Positions 54,076 to 62,870 of a DNA stretch of 64,000 nt are shown here, piece after piece. The stretch comes from Paenibacillus sp. V4I3 (lineage in GTDB: Bacteria > Bacillota > Bacilli > Paenibacillales > NBRC-103111): positions 7,166,501 to 7,230,500 of the forward strand of contig NZ_JAUSZA010000001.1 in assembly GCF_030817215.1 (NCBI RefSeq), given 5' to 3'. A model generated the notes under the pieces. The model was not told the origin of the DNA, ran no database searches, and saw nothing but the letters and a program-made list of their open reading frames with translations. The translations under genes and the position numbers were made by a program. The number at the start of each line of letters is the position of its first letter. The stretch's first letter is position 1.

Positions 54076-55090
54076 TTAAAGCTTAGCCGGATTAATATGA
54101 GCTGTTTTAGTTACAGGCTTCACAGCGCCATCCACTTTAATTTGGACTTGTTTAAAGCTTGTATTCTCGGTCAATGAAAGAATAACGGACTGCATAGCCT
54201 CAGCGGATGCCTTCTGATCGGCACCAAGGAATTTATTGGAGAAGTCAACCGTTATAACGCCATCCGCCGGCTTAATGCTCTTCACTTCCGTTGTAGCATT
54301 CAGAACAGCAGCCAGACCCTTCTTCTGATCAGGCCCTTTGATCAACTGTTCGACAACCGCTTTCGCAACATCATCCGTCCTTTTGACGAGCCTTGTAACA
54401 GGTACATAATATTTGTAATTTTGATCATTTTGATTCAAGAAATAGAGTGTAACCGGTGTGGATTGACCAAATTTCAGCGTCCTCAGCCTTCTCAATGTTG
54501 ATCCCCATAGAGCGTGCAAGAGGAGTATCCAGCGGTGTCTTCCCTTTCGGCATCTCCTTCAGATCTTTCCCATCTACACGCAGCTGCACTTTCTCTACGG
54601 TTGGGAAGCTCGTCAGGTTCCAAGTGATAGCCTCCAAAATCTTTCTCTCATTCGGCCCATCATAATTGAGGAACTCCTTAGAGAAATCAACAATGGCACG
54701 CTTGTCTGAAGTAACATTCAAGCTTACGACTTTCGTACCTTTAGGCAACAGAGCTTGGAAACCAGATGGAAGCAAACTTGCAACTGGTCCTCCGTCCACC
54801 ATGTACTCGAGAGTCGTTTTGGCGACAGACACCGTCTTTGGTAATCCAAGACTAAGTGGAGCTACGAAGCCTTTTGCATCTTTTACATATACCGTCATCT
54901 GTGATGAATTGTCTTCGATCATATCGATCGTAACGGCTGCTGATGTCGTCTTCGCGTCAGCTTCCGCACCCGTTGTCGGAGGTGCATCGATGTCACTTTT
55001 CTTCCCAGTGCCAAGAACCGAACATCCCGTGGTCAGCAAGGCAATTACCCCCGCGATAGCGGCTGAACGAATCCAATGTTGATGTTTCAT
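54076..55090 (-). pseudogene. gerM: GerM-like spore germination lipoprotein, interrupted by one extra base
   Basis: GerM lipoproteins with two GerMN domains act in sporulation and germination. The ATG at 55090 (MKHQHWIRSAAIAG) has GGAGG nine bases upstream, and a lipobox LTTGC lies near residue 22. The first GerMN domain spans about 70-190 (GGPVASLLPSGFQALLPKGT). The second, in another frame, has VVEQLIKGPDQKKGLAAVL and SNKFLGADQKASAEAM. Deleting one base of AAATTT at 54469-54474 joins EDAEI to GQSTPVTLYFLNQN and gives a full-length protein. It lies directly before rph, the Bacillus order. Confidence 0.88.
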
Positions 55091-55382
55091 TAGCTTATTT
55101 CCTCCTCCAAGTTTTTGCAGAAGCTTGCTCAAGAAGCATCTGCCCTGTATTTTCTTTGCATGGCCTGTACACTGCTTTTTCGTATTATTATGTATACGAG
55201 GCTTTGTCCGATTTATAACTACTTTTTGTCCCAATTTGAAAAAAAGTCATGCACCTGGATTTAAACCCTGCGCCCGTTGGACATAGCAACAAGTAAAATC
55301 TTGGGAGTTAACTTCCTTCGGCATCTTTTAAAGATATGCTATACTCAAAAATAAAGAATTGACCTAATTTGGAGGCGCTTCA

Positions 55383-56345
55383 ATGAGAACATTCCTTAAA
55401 GAAAAAGCAAACATTTTCAACGAATTCCGTGAAGAGGTTTTCAGTCACTATTCCCAAGCCGTCATCGAAGAAGCCGTTGCTCGCTTACTCGTCGAAATCA
55501 AAGGAATTAAGAAAATTCCCTATGAAACGATCACAACGACTCTACTTGGTGTATTAAGTAAAACAGAAACCTATAACGTTATGTCCACGCTCATGGAGCT
55601 CCAAAAGAAGGTCAAACATGATTCCGAGCTTCTAGCTAGCATGAAGGACCCAGCCTATAATGTTCATCGCACCATTGCTATGTCCATCTGCGGACTATAT
55701 GGCAGCGGGGCGATTTCTCTTTTTGGATTTATGGATTGTAAATTCCGTTTCTTCTTTCCGACCAAACGTCCTAAATCTTTTATTTCCAAAGGGATCTGTG
55801 CCATTGTTGCATCAACTGCAAGTTCAATCATTTCTGAAAATGTGAAAGAGGACTATACAGCGCGTAACCTGGCTCTGTTCGAGTCGAGAGGCGTGGCTTT
55901 GGAGGATATGGTGGATATTCTGGATCAGCTTCAACGCCCCTACAATCCGGATATGGAGCGCAGCCTTTGTGAAGAGCATGTGCTTGCCGTATTACGAAAA
56001 CAACAAACGTTCCACGCCCTTCAATTGGCGATCAAAATTGATACAGCCGTCGAAGCAGGAGAATTCAACCCCCAATATAATCATATTGTCGGACAAGACG
56101 AAGGGCTTTTTGGGGTTGATGAAAGTATAGCAACAGCTGTCCCACTCATGTATGGGACCATTGCACTCACGAATTTCGGATACCTTGACAAAGAGAAAAT
56201 CGGGATTATTAAAGACCTCGATAGCGATCATTCCGAGGGAAAATGCAATACATTTATCGATGATATGGTATGTGGAATCGTAGCTGCCGCCTGTGGCCGT
56301 TTGGCGCATAATAATATTCCTACCTATAGTAAGCCTTTGAAGTGA
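55383..56345 (+). CDS. YutG/PgpA-type protein with an extra N-terminal half
   Basis: A 320-residue protein. Residues about 165-315 resemble the YutG/PgpA family of phosphatidylglycerophosphatase-related proteins: ALFESRGVALEDMVDILDQLQRPYNPDM, GQDEGLFGVDESIATAVPLMYGTI, ALTNFGYLDKEKIGIIKDLDS, and NTFIDDMVCGIVAAACGRLAH. The N-terminal half repeats some of this character (EEAVARLLVEIKGIKKIPY; SICGLYGSGAISLFGFMD), so the protein may be an ancient duplication. The enzymatic role is inferred from the family and is uncertain. The ATG has GGAGG upstream. It stands alone on the plus strand. Confidence 0.65.
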   Translation: MRTFLKEKANIFNEFREEVFSHYSQAVIEEAVARLLVEIKGIKKIPYETITTTLLGVLSKTETYNVMSTLMELQKKVKHDSELLASMKDPAYNVHRTIAMSICGLYGSGAISLFGFMDCKFRFFFPTKRPKSFISKGICAIVASTASSIISENVKEDYTARNLALFESRGVALEDMVDILDQLQRPYNPDMERSLCEEHVLAVLRKQQTFHALQLAIKIDTAVEAGEFNPQYNHIVGQDEGLFGVDESIATAVPLMYGTIALTNFGYLDKEKIGIIKDLDSDHSEGKCNTFIDDMVCGIVAAACGRLAHNNIPTYSKPLK

Positions 56346-56459
56346 GTAAAATGCTTTATTGAAGAGTTGCCGTAGAGTGGTGAGTTGTTGGGAGAATTGA
56401 ATTTAGTTTTGTAAGGAATCGAGCGACGGGCTTCAGCAATAGCCAAGGATACTGACTAG

Positions 56460-56720
56460 TGTTAGTCGGAACTCTATTAACGGAACGTGAAAGCCTTATT
56501 TGCCGTAAAACGCCTATTTTTATGAGTAAGAGGAACGAGGATTCGCTAATTCACTGTTTTTCATCCGAACAGCCTAATTTTCTTGGAAATAGCGTCCTCT
56601 AGTTCCGTTAGCCATCGAGATACGTAGAATTTCCTAAAAATAGCGGATTCTGGTTCCGCTAGAATAGAAATACGTGCGTTTCTCCAAATATAACGGATGC
56701 TAGTTCCCCAAAATGTAGTG
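56460..56720. repeat. Intergenic family repeat, 51-base tandem units plus inverted copies
   Basis: Three direct units with TAGCG or TAACG...TTCC cores begin near 56591, 56642 and 56692, a spacing of 51 and 50 bases. An inverted copy of the core lies at about 56527-56548 (GAGGAACGAGGATTCGCTAA). The units are degenerate. The rest of the 56346-56795 gap shows no gene. Confidence 0.7.
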
Positions 56721-56751
56721 GACTGGACGATGCACTTCCCCTGAAAGTAAT

Positions 56752-56790
56752 AAAGCCTCCAACCACTAAATCTGTGGTTGGAGGCTTTTC
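56752..56790. terminator. Bidirectional terminator after the MBL-fold gene
   Basis: AAGCCTCCAACCAC and GTGGTTGGAGGCTT form a 14-bp perfect stem around TAAATCT, with A and T flanks. Confidence 0.92.
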
Positions 56791-56795
56791 GGCTG

Positions 56796-57776
56796 CTACT
56801 TCGATATCGCGATATATTGAATGAGCTCCGCGGTTGGGTCTACCTGCTGGATCCGGCCTTCTACTTCTAACAGGATGAGGTGAGCGATCGTCTCCGACAG
56901 CGCGAACCTCATCTGATGTATGCTCAGCCGGTCGCCGAACGTCGCCCGGCACACCTCATAAGCGCTAAGCGGCGCGCTTAGCTGCCCCTCCATGAGCGCA
57001 AGCCGCTCATGATGATGGCGCACAAGCTCCTCTGCGCGTGCGCCAAAGCCGGACCATGGCTCCCGGTGCCCCGGGTAAGCCATCTTCACAGGCAGCCTGC
57101 CAATCTCCTGCAGGCTGCTGAGGTACGCGCCGAGCGGGTTTTCTTCCACCTGCGGGAGGAAGGAAACGTTCGGCGATATTTGCGGCAGCACATGGTCGCC
57201 GCAAAAGATCACCTCCGCCGCGGCGTCATAGAAGCACAGATGACCCGCGGCATGGCCGGGGGTATCGATGGCTTCGTACACGCGGTCCCCGAGGCGCACA
57301 GGCCCTTCACGCAGCACCGTCGTCATCAGTGGCTGCGGCGACACCAGCGAGACGAAGCTCACCATGTGCTTCGTCATCTCGATCAGCCCGGCTTCCGGGA
57401 AGCCGTGCCGGGCAAAGAGCGTCAGGAGCAGCGCCGACATCGGCTGCTCCGGGCCCCACAGGAGCTGCACCTGCGCTAGTCCGGTCTCCGAGAGGAGAAC
57501 CGGCGCGCCCGTGCGCTCCTGGAACCAACCTGCCATCCCATAGTGGTCAGGATGGTGGTGGGTGAGCACGATCTGTTCCACGTGCTTGAAACCGATCCCG
57601 CGCTCCTGCAGCACCTGCTCCCAGAGCGCTTCCGCATCCGGGGTATGAAGCCCCGGATCAATCACGGTATACCCGTCGCTACCTCGAACGAGGTAAGCAT
57701 TCACCCACCGCAGAGGAAAGGGCAGCGGAACTTTCACTTGCGTGATCTCATCCGTATGTTCAGTCACGATGTTCAT
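56796..57776 (-). CDS. MBL-fold metallo-hydrolase
   Basis: A 326-residue metallo-beta-lactamase-fold hydrolase. The metal motif LTHHHPDHYGMAGWF (HxHxDH) lies near residue 74, with TPGHAAGHLCFYD, FCGDHVLPQISPN and YPGHREP completing the metal ligands. A C-terminal helical extension follows, as in glyoxalase II-like and LACTB2-like proteins. The substrate is unknown. The ATG at 57776 has AAGGATGAG nine bases upstream. It follows a methyltransferase gene by ten bases. The central part is strikingly GC-rich compared with neighbours. Confidence 0.88.
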   Translation of the reverse strand: MNIVTEHTDEITQVKVPLPFPLRWVNAYLVRGSDGYTVIDPGLHTPDAEALWEQVLQERGIGFKHVEQIVLTHHHPDHYGMAGWFQERTGAPVLLSETGLAQVQLLWGPEQPMSALLLTLFARHGFPEAGLIEMTKHMVSFVSLVSPQPLMTTVLREGPVRLGDRVYEAIDTPGHAAGHLCFYDAAAEVIFCGDHVLPQISPNVSFLPQVEENPLGAYLSSLQEIGRLPVKMAYPGHREPWSGFGARAEELVRHHHERLALMEGQLSAPLSAYEVCRATFGDRLSIHQMRFALSETIAHLILLEVEGRIQQVDPTAELIQYIAISK

Positions 57777-57786
57777 CTCCGAGTAC

Positions 57787-58518
57787 TCATCCTTCCTTAT
57801 GCCCCACAAAAATTAACCGGCTAGATGCTTCAGCATCATAAGCCTGTCCATCATATTCACCGTATACATGGTCAATATGTAAACCAGTTTTTAACAGCAT
57901 AGCTTCAAACGCCGTTCGATCATACAACTTAACCTGCTCCAGATAATGCCGATCAGCCGTACCCTTTTGCGAAATCACAATCCGTTTACGCACACAACCA
58001 TCTTCAATGGTTCTTGCTTCACGAATCAATAGATCTTCTTCCGTTCGCTCCGATTGAGGAACGAGATTCGACTGAACGTAAACCGGATTCAAGAAATCGA
58101 TGATGAAACGGCCGCCCTCTTTTAGAAGCCGATGAATTTCATGAAGCACCTTCTCATTTTGTTCATCCTCATCAAAATAGCCAAACGAAGTAAACAAATT
58201 CACGACAGCATCGTATTGCCGGTCGAGAGGTACCTCACGCATATCTCCGCGCAGCCATGTTACTTGCTTTCCTTCATCTAGCTTAACCGCCTCATTCAAA
58301 AGCACCTCGGACAAATCCACGCCCGTTACATCGTAACCGAACTCAGCCAGCGCCATCGAGTGGCGGCCCATCCCGCAGCATAAATCAAGCACTTCGGCCC
58401 CTTGCTTCAGTCCCAACCAATCAATCATCTTCTTCACTTCATGGTAAGCACCTTGCAAATCTCTGTGTTTATAAACAATTAAATAATCATTCCCAAAACT
58501 TTCCTGATACCAAGCCAT
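57787..58518 (-). CDS. Class I SAM-dependent methyltransferase
   Basis: A 243-residue methyltransferase with SAM motif I EVLDLCCGMGRHSMALAEFG near residue 40, motif II VTGVDLSEVLLNEAV, and the post-motif YDAVVNLFTSFGYF. This fits a Methyltransf_25/11-type fold. The substrate cannot be deduced. It is followed at ten bases by the MBL-fold gene, so both are co-transcribed. Confidence 0.88.
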   Translation of the reverse strand: MAWYQESFGNDYLIVYKHRDLQGAYHEVKKMIDWLGLKQGAEVLDLCCGMGRHSMALAEFGYDVTGVDLSEVLLNEAVKLDEGKQVTWLRGDMREVPLDRQYDAVVNLFTSFGYFDEDEQNEKVLHEIHRLLKEGGRFIIDFLNPVYVQSNLVPQSERTEEDLLIREARTIEDGCVRKRIVISQKGTADRHYLEQVKLYDRTAFEAMLLKTGLHIDHVYGEYDGQAYDAEASSRLIFVGHKEG

Positions 58519-58537
58519 TTCTTCACACCTTCAATTT

Positions 58538-59239
58538 CTACGATTTATACAGGTTAGGAATATCAAATGATTGCAATTTTTGCTTCACAATACGCAAACC
58601 ATCGAACACTTCTTCTTTGCTAAAATTGCCTGCTTGCAGGAGTTCTTCTTCCATATCCATTAATTTCTCGTAAAAGATTACACCTTGTTCGAGTATTACG
58701 GATCGGCCCGGATGGTCTTCCATATAGTGGAATAAAACATCCTCTACTTTGGCGTAATTGCCCTGTTTTTCATAATGCGCGAAAAGAAGCCTCTTGATCT
58801 CCTCCGGGATGATCCATCCTTGAAGACGTTCCAAGCTCTGATTCAAACGGGACTTGATCTCATCGTTCACTTCATCCATAGGTTCAACTTCGGATGAGAG
58901 CGAAAGGTGAAGCAGCAAATCAACGGATTTCAGATAAGCATGATAAGCTTCATCAGTCTGGTCATGCCGCTGAAGCAGGTCACCTTGTCCTACAAACATA
59001 TCGCTAAGCACCAGTGCTTTGGCGGTATCCAAGCTGCCATGATAGGACAATAATTCAAGGATATCCTTACTCGATAATGCTTGCAAAGAGCGAATATTCA
59101 ACCCCAATAGATGGCGACTTGCTTCATCCAGCTGCTGCTGGGCATCTTCTAAAGGGATGTGTTCCTTATTAAAAAGTATGCGATGCAGCACCACGGTCAT
59201 TTGCTCAATCTGCCGCATAAAATAATCACGCTTGAACAT
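58538..59239 (-). CDS. DUF6483-like helical protein
   Basis: A 233-residue soluble helical protein with TPR-like stretches (DEAYHAYLKSVDLLLHLSLS; YEKQGNYAKVEDVLFHYME). It resembles proteins named DUF6483 in Paenibacillaceae. No catalytic motif. It precedes the methyltransferase gene by 19 bases, likely one operon. Function unknown. Confidence 0.75.
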   Translation of the reverse strand: MFKRDYFMRQIEQMTVVLHRILFNKEHIPLEDAQQQLDEASRHLLGLNIRSLQALSSKDILELLSYHGSLDTAKALVLSDMFVGQGDLLQRHDQTDEAYHAYLKSVDLLLHLSLSSEVEPMDEVNDEIKSRLNQSLERLQGWIIPEEIKRLLFAHYEKQGNYAKVEDVLFHYMEDHPGRSVILEQGVIFYEKLMDMEEELLQAGNFSKEEVFDGLRIVKQKLQSFDIPNLYKS

Positions 59240-59433
59240 CTTTTGAGCCTCCTTTGTTCAAAGAAATGCTTCATTTTAGCTTACCACGCCTCGGAAAGAA
59301 ACTCAAAAGCGGATATCGCCTATTTTTAAGCATATACCGCACCATTGACAACAGCCCTTCATAAACTAATTTTGACTGTATCCCTAAACCTTGTATTTCC
59401 CAATACCCGAGCAAGGAGGGGTGACACACATCC

Positions 59434-59655
59434 ATGGGCAGCGACCACAAAAACAAATTTCTACTTACTAACCGCGAAAGAGAAGTATTCGAACTCTTAG
59501 TACAAGACAAAACCACGAAAGATATCGCGCAGCAGCTTTTCATAAGCGAAAAGACTGTGAGAAATCACATTTCTAACGTCATGCAAAAGCTGAACGTAAA
59601 GGGTCGTTCACAAGCGGTTGTAGAACTGATCAAGCTTGGGGAATTAAAGATCTGA
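59434..59655 (+). CDS. gerE: GerE-type LuxR-family regulator of late mother-cell genes
   Basis: A stand-alone LuxR helix-turn-helix protein of 73 residues, beginning MGSDHKNKFLLTNREREVFE. The DNA-binding helix is DIAQQLFISEKTVRNHISNV, followed by QKLNVKGRSQAVVELIKLGE. Bacillus GerE is 74 residues and has no receiver domain; it controls late spore-coat genes in the mother cell. Position near gerM and rph matches the Bacillus gerE-racE-gerM region. AAGGAGG lies 14 bases before the ATG. Confidence 0.9.
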   Translation: MGSDHKNKFLLTNREREVFELLVQDKTTKDIAQQLFISEKTVRNHISNVMQKLNVKGRSQAVVELIKLGELKI

Positions 59656-59679
59656 TTCCATCAGCAGAGGGATCCATGT

Positions 59680-59720
59680 AAGCCTTTGAGCCTCCTTATG
59701 GAGGATTCAAGGGCTTTTAT
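59680..59720 (+). terminator. Terminator after gerE
   Basis: AAGCC, TTGA and CCTCC pair with GGAGG, TTCAA and GGGCTT, followed by TTATG. It overlaps nothing else. Confidence 0.8.
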
Positions 59721-59848
59721 GTTTGGCAGAATGGTTAAAAGCCATATATAGCACCAAATATTGAAATTTTTGTTAACCCGACATTTCGACAACAAGTGAC
59801 TTCAAGCATGTACTATGATACATATACAATTCACTCTAAGGAGGTAAT

Positions 59849-60042
59849 TATGCTAAATGGTTGAAGCAACCAATGATCAAAAAAACATTTTTTCACTTTC
59901 AACGCTTTTGAACATAGATCCCAAAATTCTGCTTAGACTCTGTAATTATATTGAATCTAGAGGATATTTCTTTACGAAAACAGAAGAAGGTACCCTTCAA
60001 TTTAATGATAGAGATATCGCTGTTATCTTAGCCCATTATTGA
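59849..60042 (+). CDS. Small MerR-like or unknown protein, 61 residues, with overlapping four-codon leader
   Basis: The ATG at 59857 starts a 61-residue product (NIFSLSTLLNIDPKILLRLC; GYFFTKTEEGTLQFNDRDIA). The pattern GY-F-aromatic...F...D...L recalls the first half of MerR-type helix-turn-helix domains, but no firm family. AAGGAGG lies 12 bases upstream. Five bases after that site another ATG (59849) opens a four-codon frame MLNG that ends within the true start. This miniature leader may couple or dampen translation. A terminator overlaps the stop. Confidence 0.6.
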
Positions 60043-60054
60043 AGGGCTTTTTTC
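60027..60054 (+). terminator. Terminator overlapping the 61-residue gene
   Basis: GCCC and GGGC pair around ATTATTGAA and are followed by six T. Confidence 0.7.
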
Positions 60055-60160
60055 GTTGTGCTTCCATGTAAAAAGAATATCGTAATCTTAATAGTCCTTC
60101 TTAAGGGCCAATTAGTTTCGCAATATATAGATTGAACATTCCAATCTAATAAAACTTATA

Positions 60161-60611
60161 GCACGAGCTGAAGCTCGTCGACAGAGTCTGAGAAGCCGGA
60201 AATCGGCTTCTCGGCAGACTGTCTCGCGCGTCCATGCAGATTAAGCTCGGAAAACGCGCTTAATCTGGAGCGCCCGAACAATTAAGCGCGAAAACCGCGC
60301 TTAGAGTGAGAGCTCTGCGAGCCGAAGCCCGCCCACAGAGTCCGAGAAGCCCGAAATCGACTTCTCAGCAGATCATCCTGCGCGTCCATGCTGATTAAGC
60401 TCGGAAAACGCGCTTAATCTGGTTCGCCCGAACAATTAAGCGCGAAAACCGCGCTTAGAGTGAGAGCTCTGCGGAGCCGAAGCCCGCCCACAGAGTCGAG
60501 AAGCCGGAAATTGACTTCTCGGCAGACCGTCTCGCGTGCCCTTGCTGATTAAGCTCGGAAAACGAGCTTAATCAGGTGCGCCTGAATAAATAAGGGGTAA
60601 GCTTTGCTTAC
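60161..60611. repeat. 154-bp tandem repeat with conserved hairpins
   Basis: Three copies begin at about 60161, 60315 and 60469; matching anchors at 60240, 60394 and 60548 give an exact 154-base period. Each copy carries GAGAAGCC...CTTCTC, GATTAAGC...GCTTAATC and, in the first two, TAAGCGCG/CGCGCTTA, all with A-rich loops of the GAAA type. Copy 3 has a fully paired second hairpin and replaces the third with GGGGTAAGC/GCTTACCCC. No gene is seen in 60043-60686 apart from this array. Confidence 0.9.
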
Positions 60612-60645
60612 CCCAAACCCAAAACATTAAATTCTTATATGTTAA

Positions 60646-60686
60646 AAAAAGAAGCCCCATTATGATGTGGGCTTCTTTTGTGCATA
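60646..60686 (-). terminator. Terminator after the SLH repeat protein gene
   Basis: On the minus strand AAGAAGCCC and GGGGCTTCTT form the stem around ACATCATAAT, followed by seven T. Confidence 0.9.
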
Positions 60687-62708
60687 TTATTTGATCGTAA
60701 TGGAGGTTACGAGCCTATTAACACCTTTAAGCTGTATTAGATTCCCTTCCTTAAATAAGGCCAAGTTGCCGGAAAGCGTGACACCTGAGGATACCTGATA
60801 GATCGTTGTTTGTTCCCTACCATTAATGGTTTGAGTGATGGAAATCGTTGCAAGTTCACCTTGGGCATTGAGGGTAGTTCCTTTTAACTTTCCTAAAAGC
60901 TCAAATGGTAAATTCGCATCGATCATTTTGGTCACTTCAATGTAAATGACTTTATTATCAGAGGTGCGAATATCAACTTCATCGCCTACTTTTAAATCAA
61001 CAGCTCTGACCTTCACGCCATTTCGATAGACAACGACATCCGGATGAAGTGTGAATACGGTTGTAACTCCCGACTTCGTGAGTTTCAGTTCATTGTTGCT
61101 CACCAGAGAGCTTACCGTACCGTTGTTTGTAATGGGTTGAACCATTTTGGTCACTTCAATATAAATGACTTTATTTTCGGTCGTGCGAATATTGACTTCG
61201 TCTCCAACTTTCAGATCTGATGCATTGACTTTCAACCCATTGCGATAGACGATAACATCCGCGTGAAGTGTTAACTCAAATGTAACACCTGACTTCTGCA
61301 GCTTAAGCACGTTATTGCTAACAACTGCGCTAACTGTACCGCTATTTGTAATGGCTTGTGCCGTTTGTGTTACTTCAATGAAAATGACTTTATTGTCGGA
61401 TGTGCGAACATTCACCTCATCGCCAACCAGCAGGGAGGAAGCATTGACTTTCACGCCATTCCGATAAATGACCACATCTGGGTGTAGGGTGTATGAAGTT
61501 GTAACTCCCGATTTCGTAAGCTTCAGCACATTGTTACTAACGGTCGCGCTAACTGTTCCGCTGCTTGAAATAGGTACAATCGATTTGGTGACTTCGATGT
61601 AGATGACCTTATTATCCGAAGTGCGAATGTTAACTTCGTCACCAACTTTTAGGTCATACGCACTCACTTTAATGCCGTTACGATAAACGACGACATCCGG
61701 ATGAAGCGGTAGTGTAGAGGTAGCTCCAGATTTGGTTAGCGTCAATGTATTATTCGTAACTGCCGCACTTACAGTGCCGCTGTAGATAATCGATTGCACG
61801 GCATTGGTCACTTCGATGAATACAATTTGACCATTAAATGTGCGTACTTTCACTACGTCCCCAACTTGCAAAGCAGATGCGTTTACTTTGGCCCCGTTCC
61901 GATAAATGAAAACGTCTGGATGCAGCGGATAGGTTGATGTTGTGCCTGAACTCGTGATACTAAGCGTATTGTTGGTAACAACCCTGCTTACAGTTCCATT
62001 CATCGTGTTATTCCCTTGGTCTGGCAATTGACCGCCCGTACGATCAAGCAAAGCTGCGAGCTGAGCCCGTGTTACCGGTTGATTAGGCCTAAACGTGTTG
62101 TCTTCGAAACCATCGACCAAACCTTTCTCGATGGCAACCGCTACATAACCCACAGCGCCAGCAGGAATTTGTTTCGCATCTTTAAATGGCAGCGTCGTGT
62201 TCATTTTCGCCTTCGCCTGAGCATCCAACTTCAACGCTTTAACTAAAAGTGTCGTCGCCCAAAGCCGGTCACCTTCCTTTTGAGGCTGAACCATGTCGTC
62301 ATTTTCCGAAAACAAATCATTTTCTAATGCTACAGCTACATAACCGACAGCCCAAGAAGGAACTTTATCCGCATCTTTAAAATTCAGATGAGTGCTCATT
62401 TCTGCTGATGATTCTGCTTGGCTGCGAAGTCCCATCAGACGAACGGCAGCCGTAATCGCTTCAATGCGGGAAACCGTATTATGAGGTTTAAAGGTACCAT
62501 CCTCGTACCCTTCAAACACACGCTTCGATGCTAAGCTCGCGATATAGCGTATTGCCCATTCTGCCGTTTGCAAATCGTCAAAGGTAAGATGAATCTCAAC
62601 CTTACTGTCATCTTTTTTATTTCCATTGTCTTTGGCTAGAACGGCTGTGCCGCTTCCCATGATCATAATGAAAGCAAGACCTGTCGCGATTATTTTTTTG
62701 AACGTCAC
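60687..62708 (-). CDS. S-layer homology protein with five 73-residue repeats
   Basis: A secreted 673-residue surface protein. A signal peptide (TGLAFIMIMGSGTAVLA) is followed by three SLH domains (about 40-95, 105-160, 170-225), which bind pyruvylated wall polymer. From about 235 there are five tandem repeats of 73 residues, each with TVS..V.NN.L, HPDV..YRNG.KV, VGD.V..RT and VI.IEVT. A final diverged beta-rich domain (KLKGTTLNAQGELATISITQ) ends the protein. The GTG at 62708 has GGAGAG 11 bases upstream; a GTG four codons earlier is too close. Function of the repeats is unknown; a beta-sheet stalk is plausible. Confidence 0.88.
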   Translation of the reverse strand: MTFKKIIATGLAFIMIMGSGTAVLAKDNGNKKDDSKVEIHLTFDDLQTAEWAIRYIASLASKRVFEGYEDGTFKPHNTVSRIEAITAAVRLMGLRSQAESSAEMSTHLNFKDADKVPSWAVGYVAVALENDLFSENDDMVQPQKEGDRLWATTLLVKALKLDAQAKAKMNTTLPFKDAKQIPAGAVGYVAVAIEKGLVDGFEDNTFRPNQPVTRAQLAALLDRTGGQLPDQGNNTMNGTVSRVVTNNTLSITSSGTTSTYPLHPDVFIYRNGAKVNASALQVGDVVKVRTFNGQIVFIEVTNAVQSIIYSGTVSAAVTNNTLTLTKSGATSTLPLHPDVVVYRNGIKVSAYDLKVGDEVNIRTSDNKVIYIEVTKSIVPISSSGTVSATVSNNVLKLTKSGVTTSYTLHPDVVIYRNGVKVNASSLLVGDEVNVRTSDNKVIFIEVTQTAQAITNSGTVSAVVSNNVLKLQKSGVTFELTLHADVIVYRNGLKVNASDLKVGDEVNIRTTENKVIYIEVTKMVQPITNNGTVSSLVSNNELKLTKSGVTTVFTLHPDVVVYRNGVKVRAVDLKVGDEVDIRTSDNKVIYIEVTKMIDANLPFELLGKLKGTTLNAQGELATISITQTINGREQTTIYQVSSGVTLSGNLALFKEGNLIQLKGVNRLVTSITIK

Positions 62709-62841
62709 GCTTTTACACACTCTCCTTTTTCACTTGAATTCTATATGTATCAGAAGAATTCGTTTGAATGGTTATTTTTAGGAGGGTGCGCTTTTATTTT
62801 CCAACATTTTTTCTTTATCAAAAGAAACAGGATAAAGAAGC

Positions 62842-62850
62842 CCCCCCCCG
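62842..62850. repeat. Nine-C homopolymer
   Basis: A run of nine C in a 160-base gap between two minus-strand genes, lying just after the end of the hydrolase gene region. Its length is likely to vary or to be miscalled. Confidence 0.9.
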
Positions 62851-62870
62851 AGAAAAGAAGTGCTTAGGCA

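Noticed and set aside
57009..57565. Several plus- and minus-strand frames within the MBL-fold gene
   Set aside because: Shadows caused by GC-rich codons; the conserved HxHxDH frame is the real one.
60161..60611. CRISPR array or coding repeat
   Set aside because: The period is 154 bases with no spacers, and no reading frame stays open across the units.
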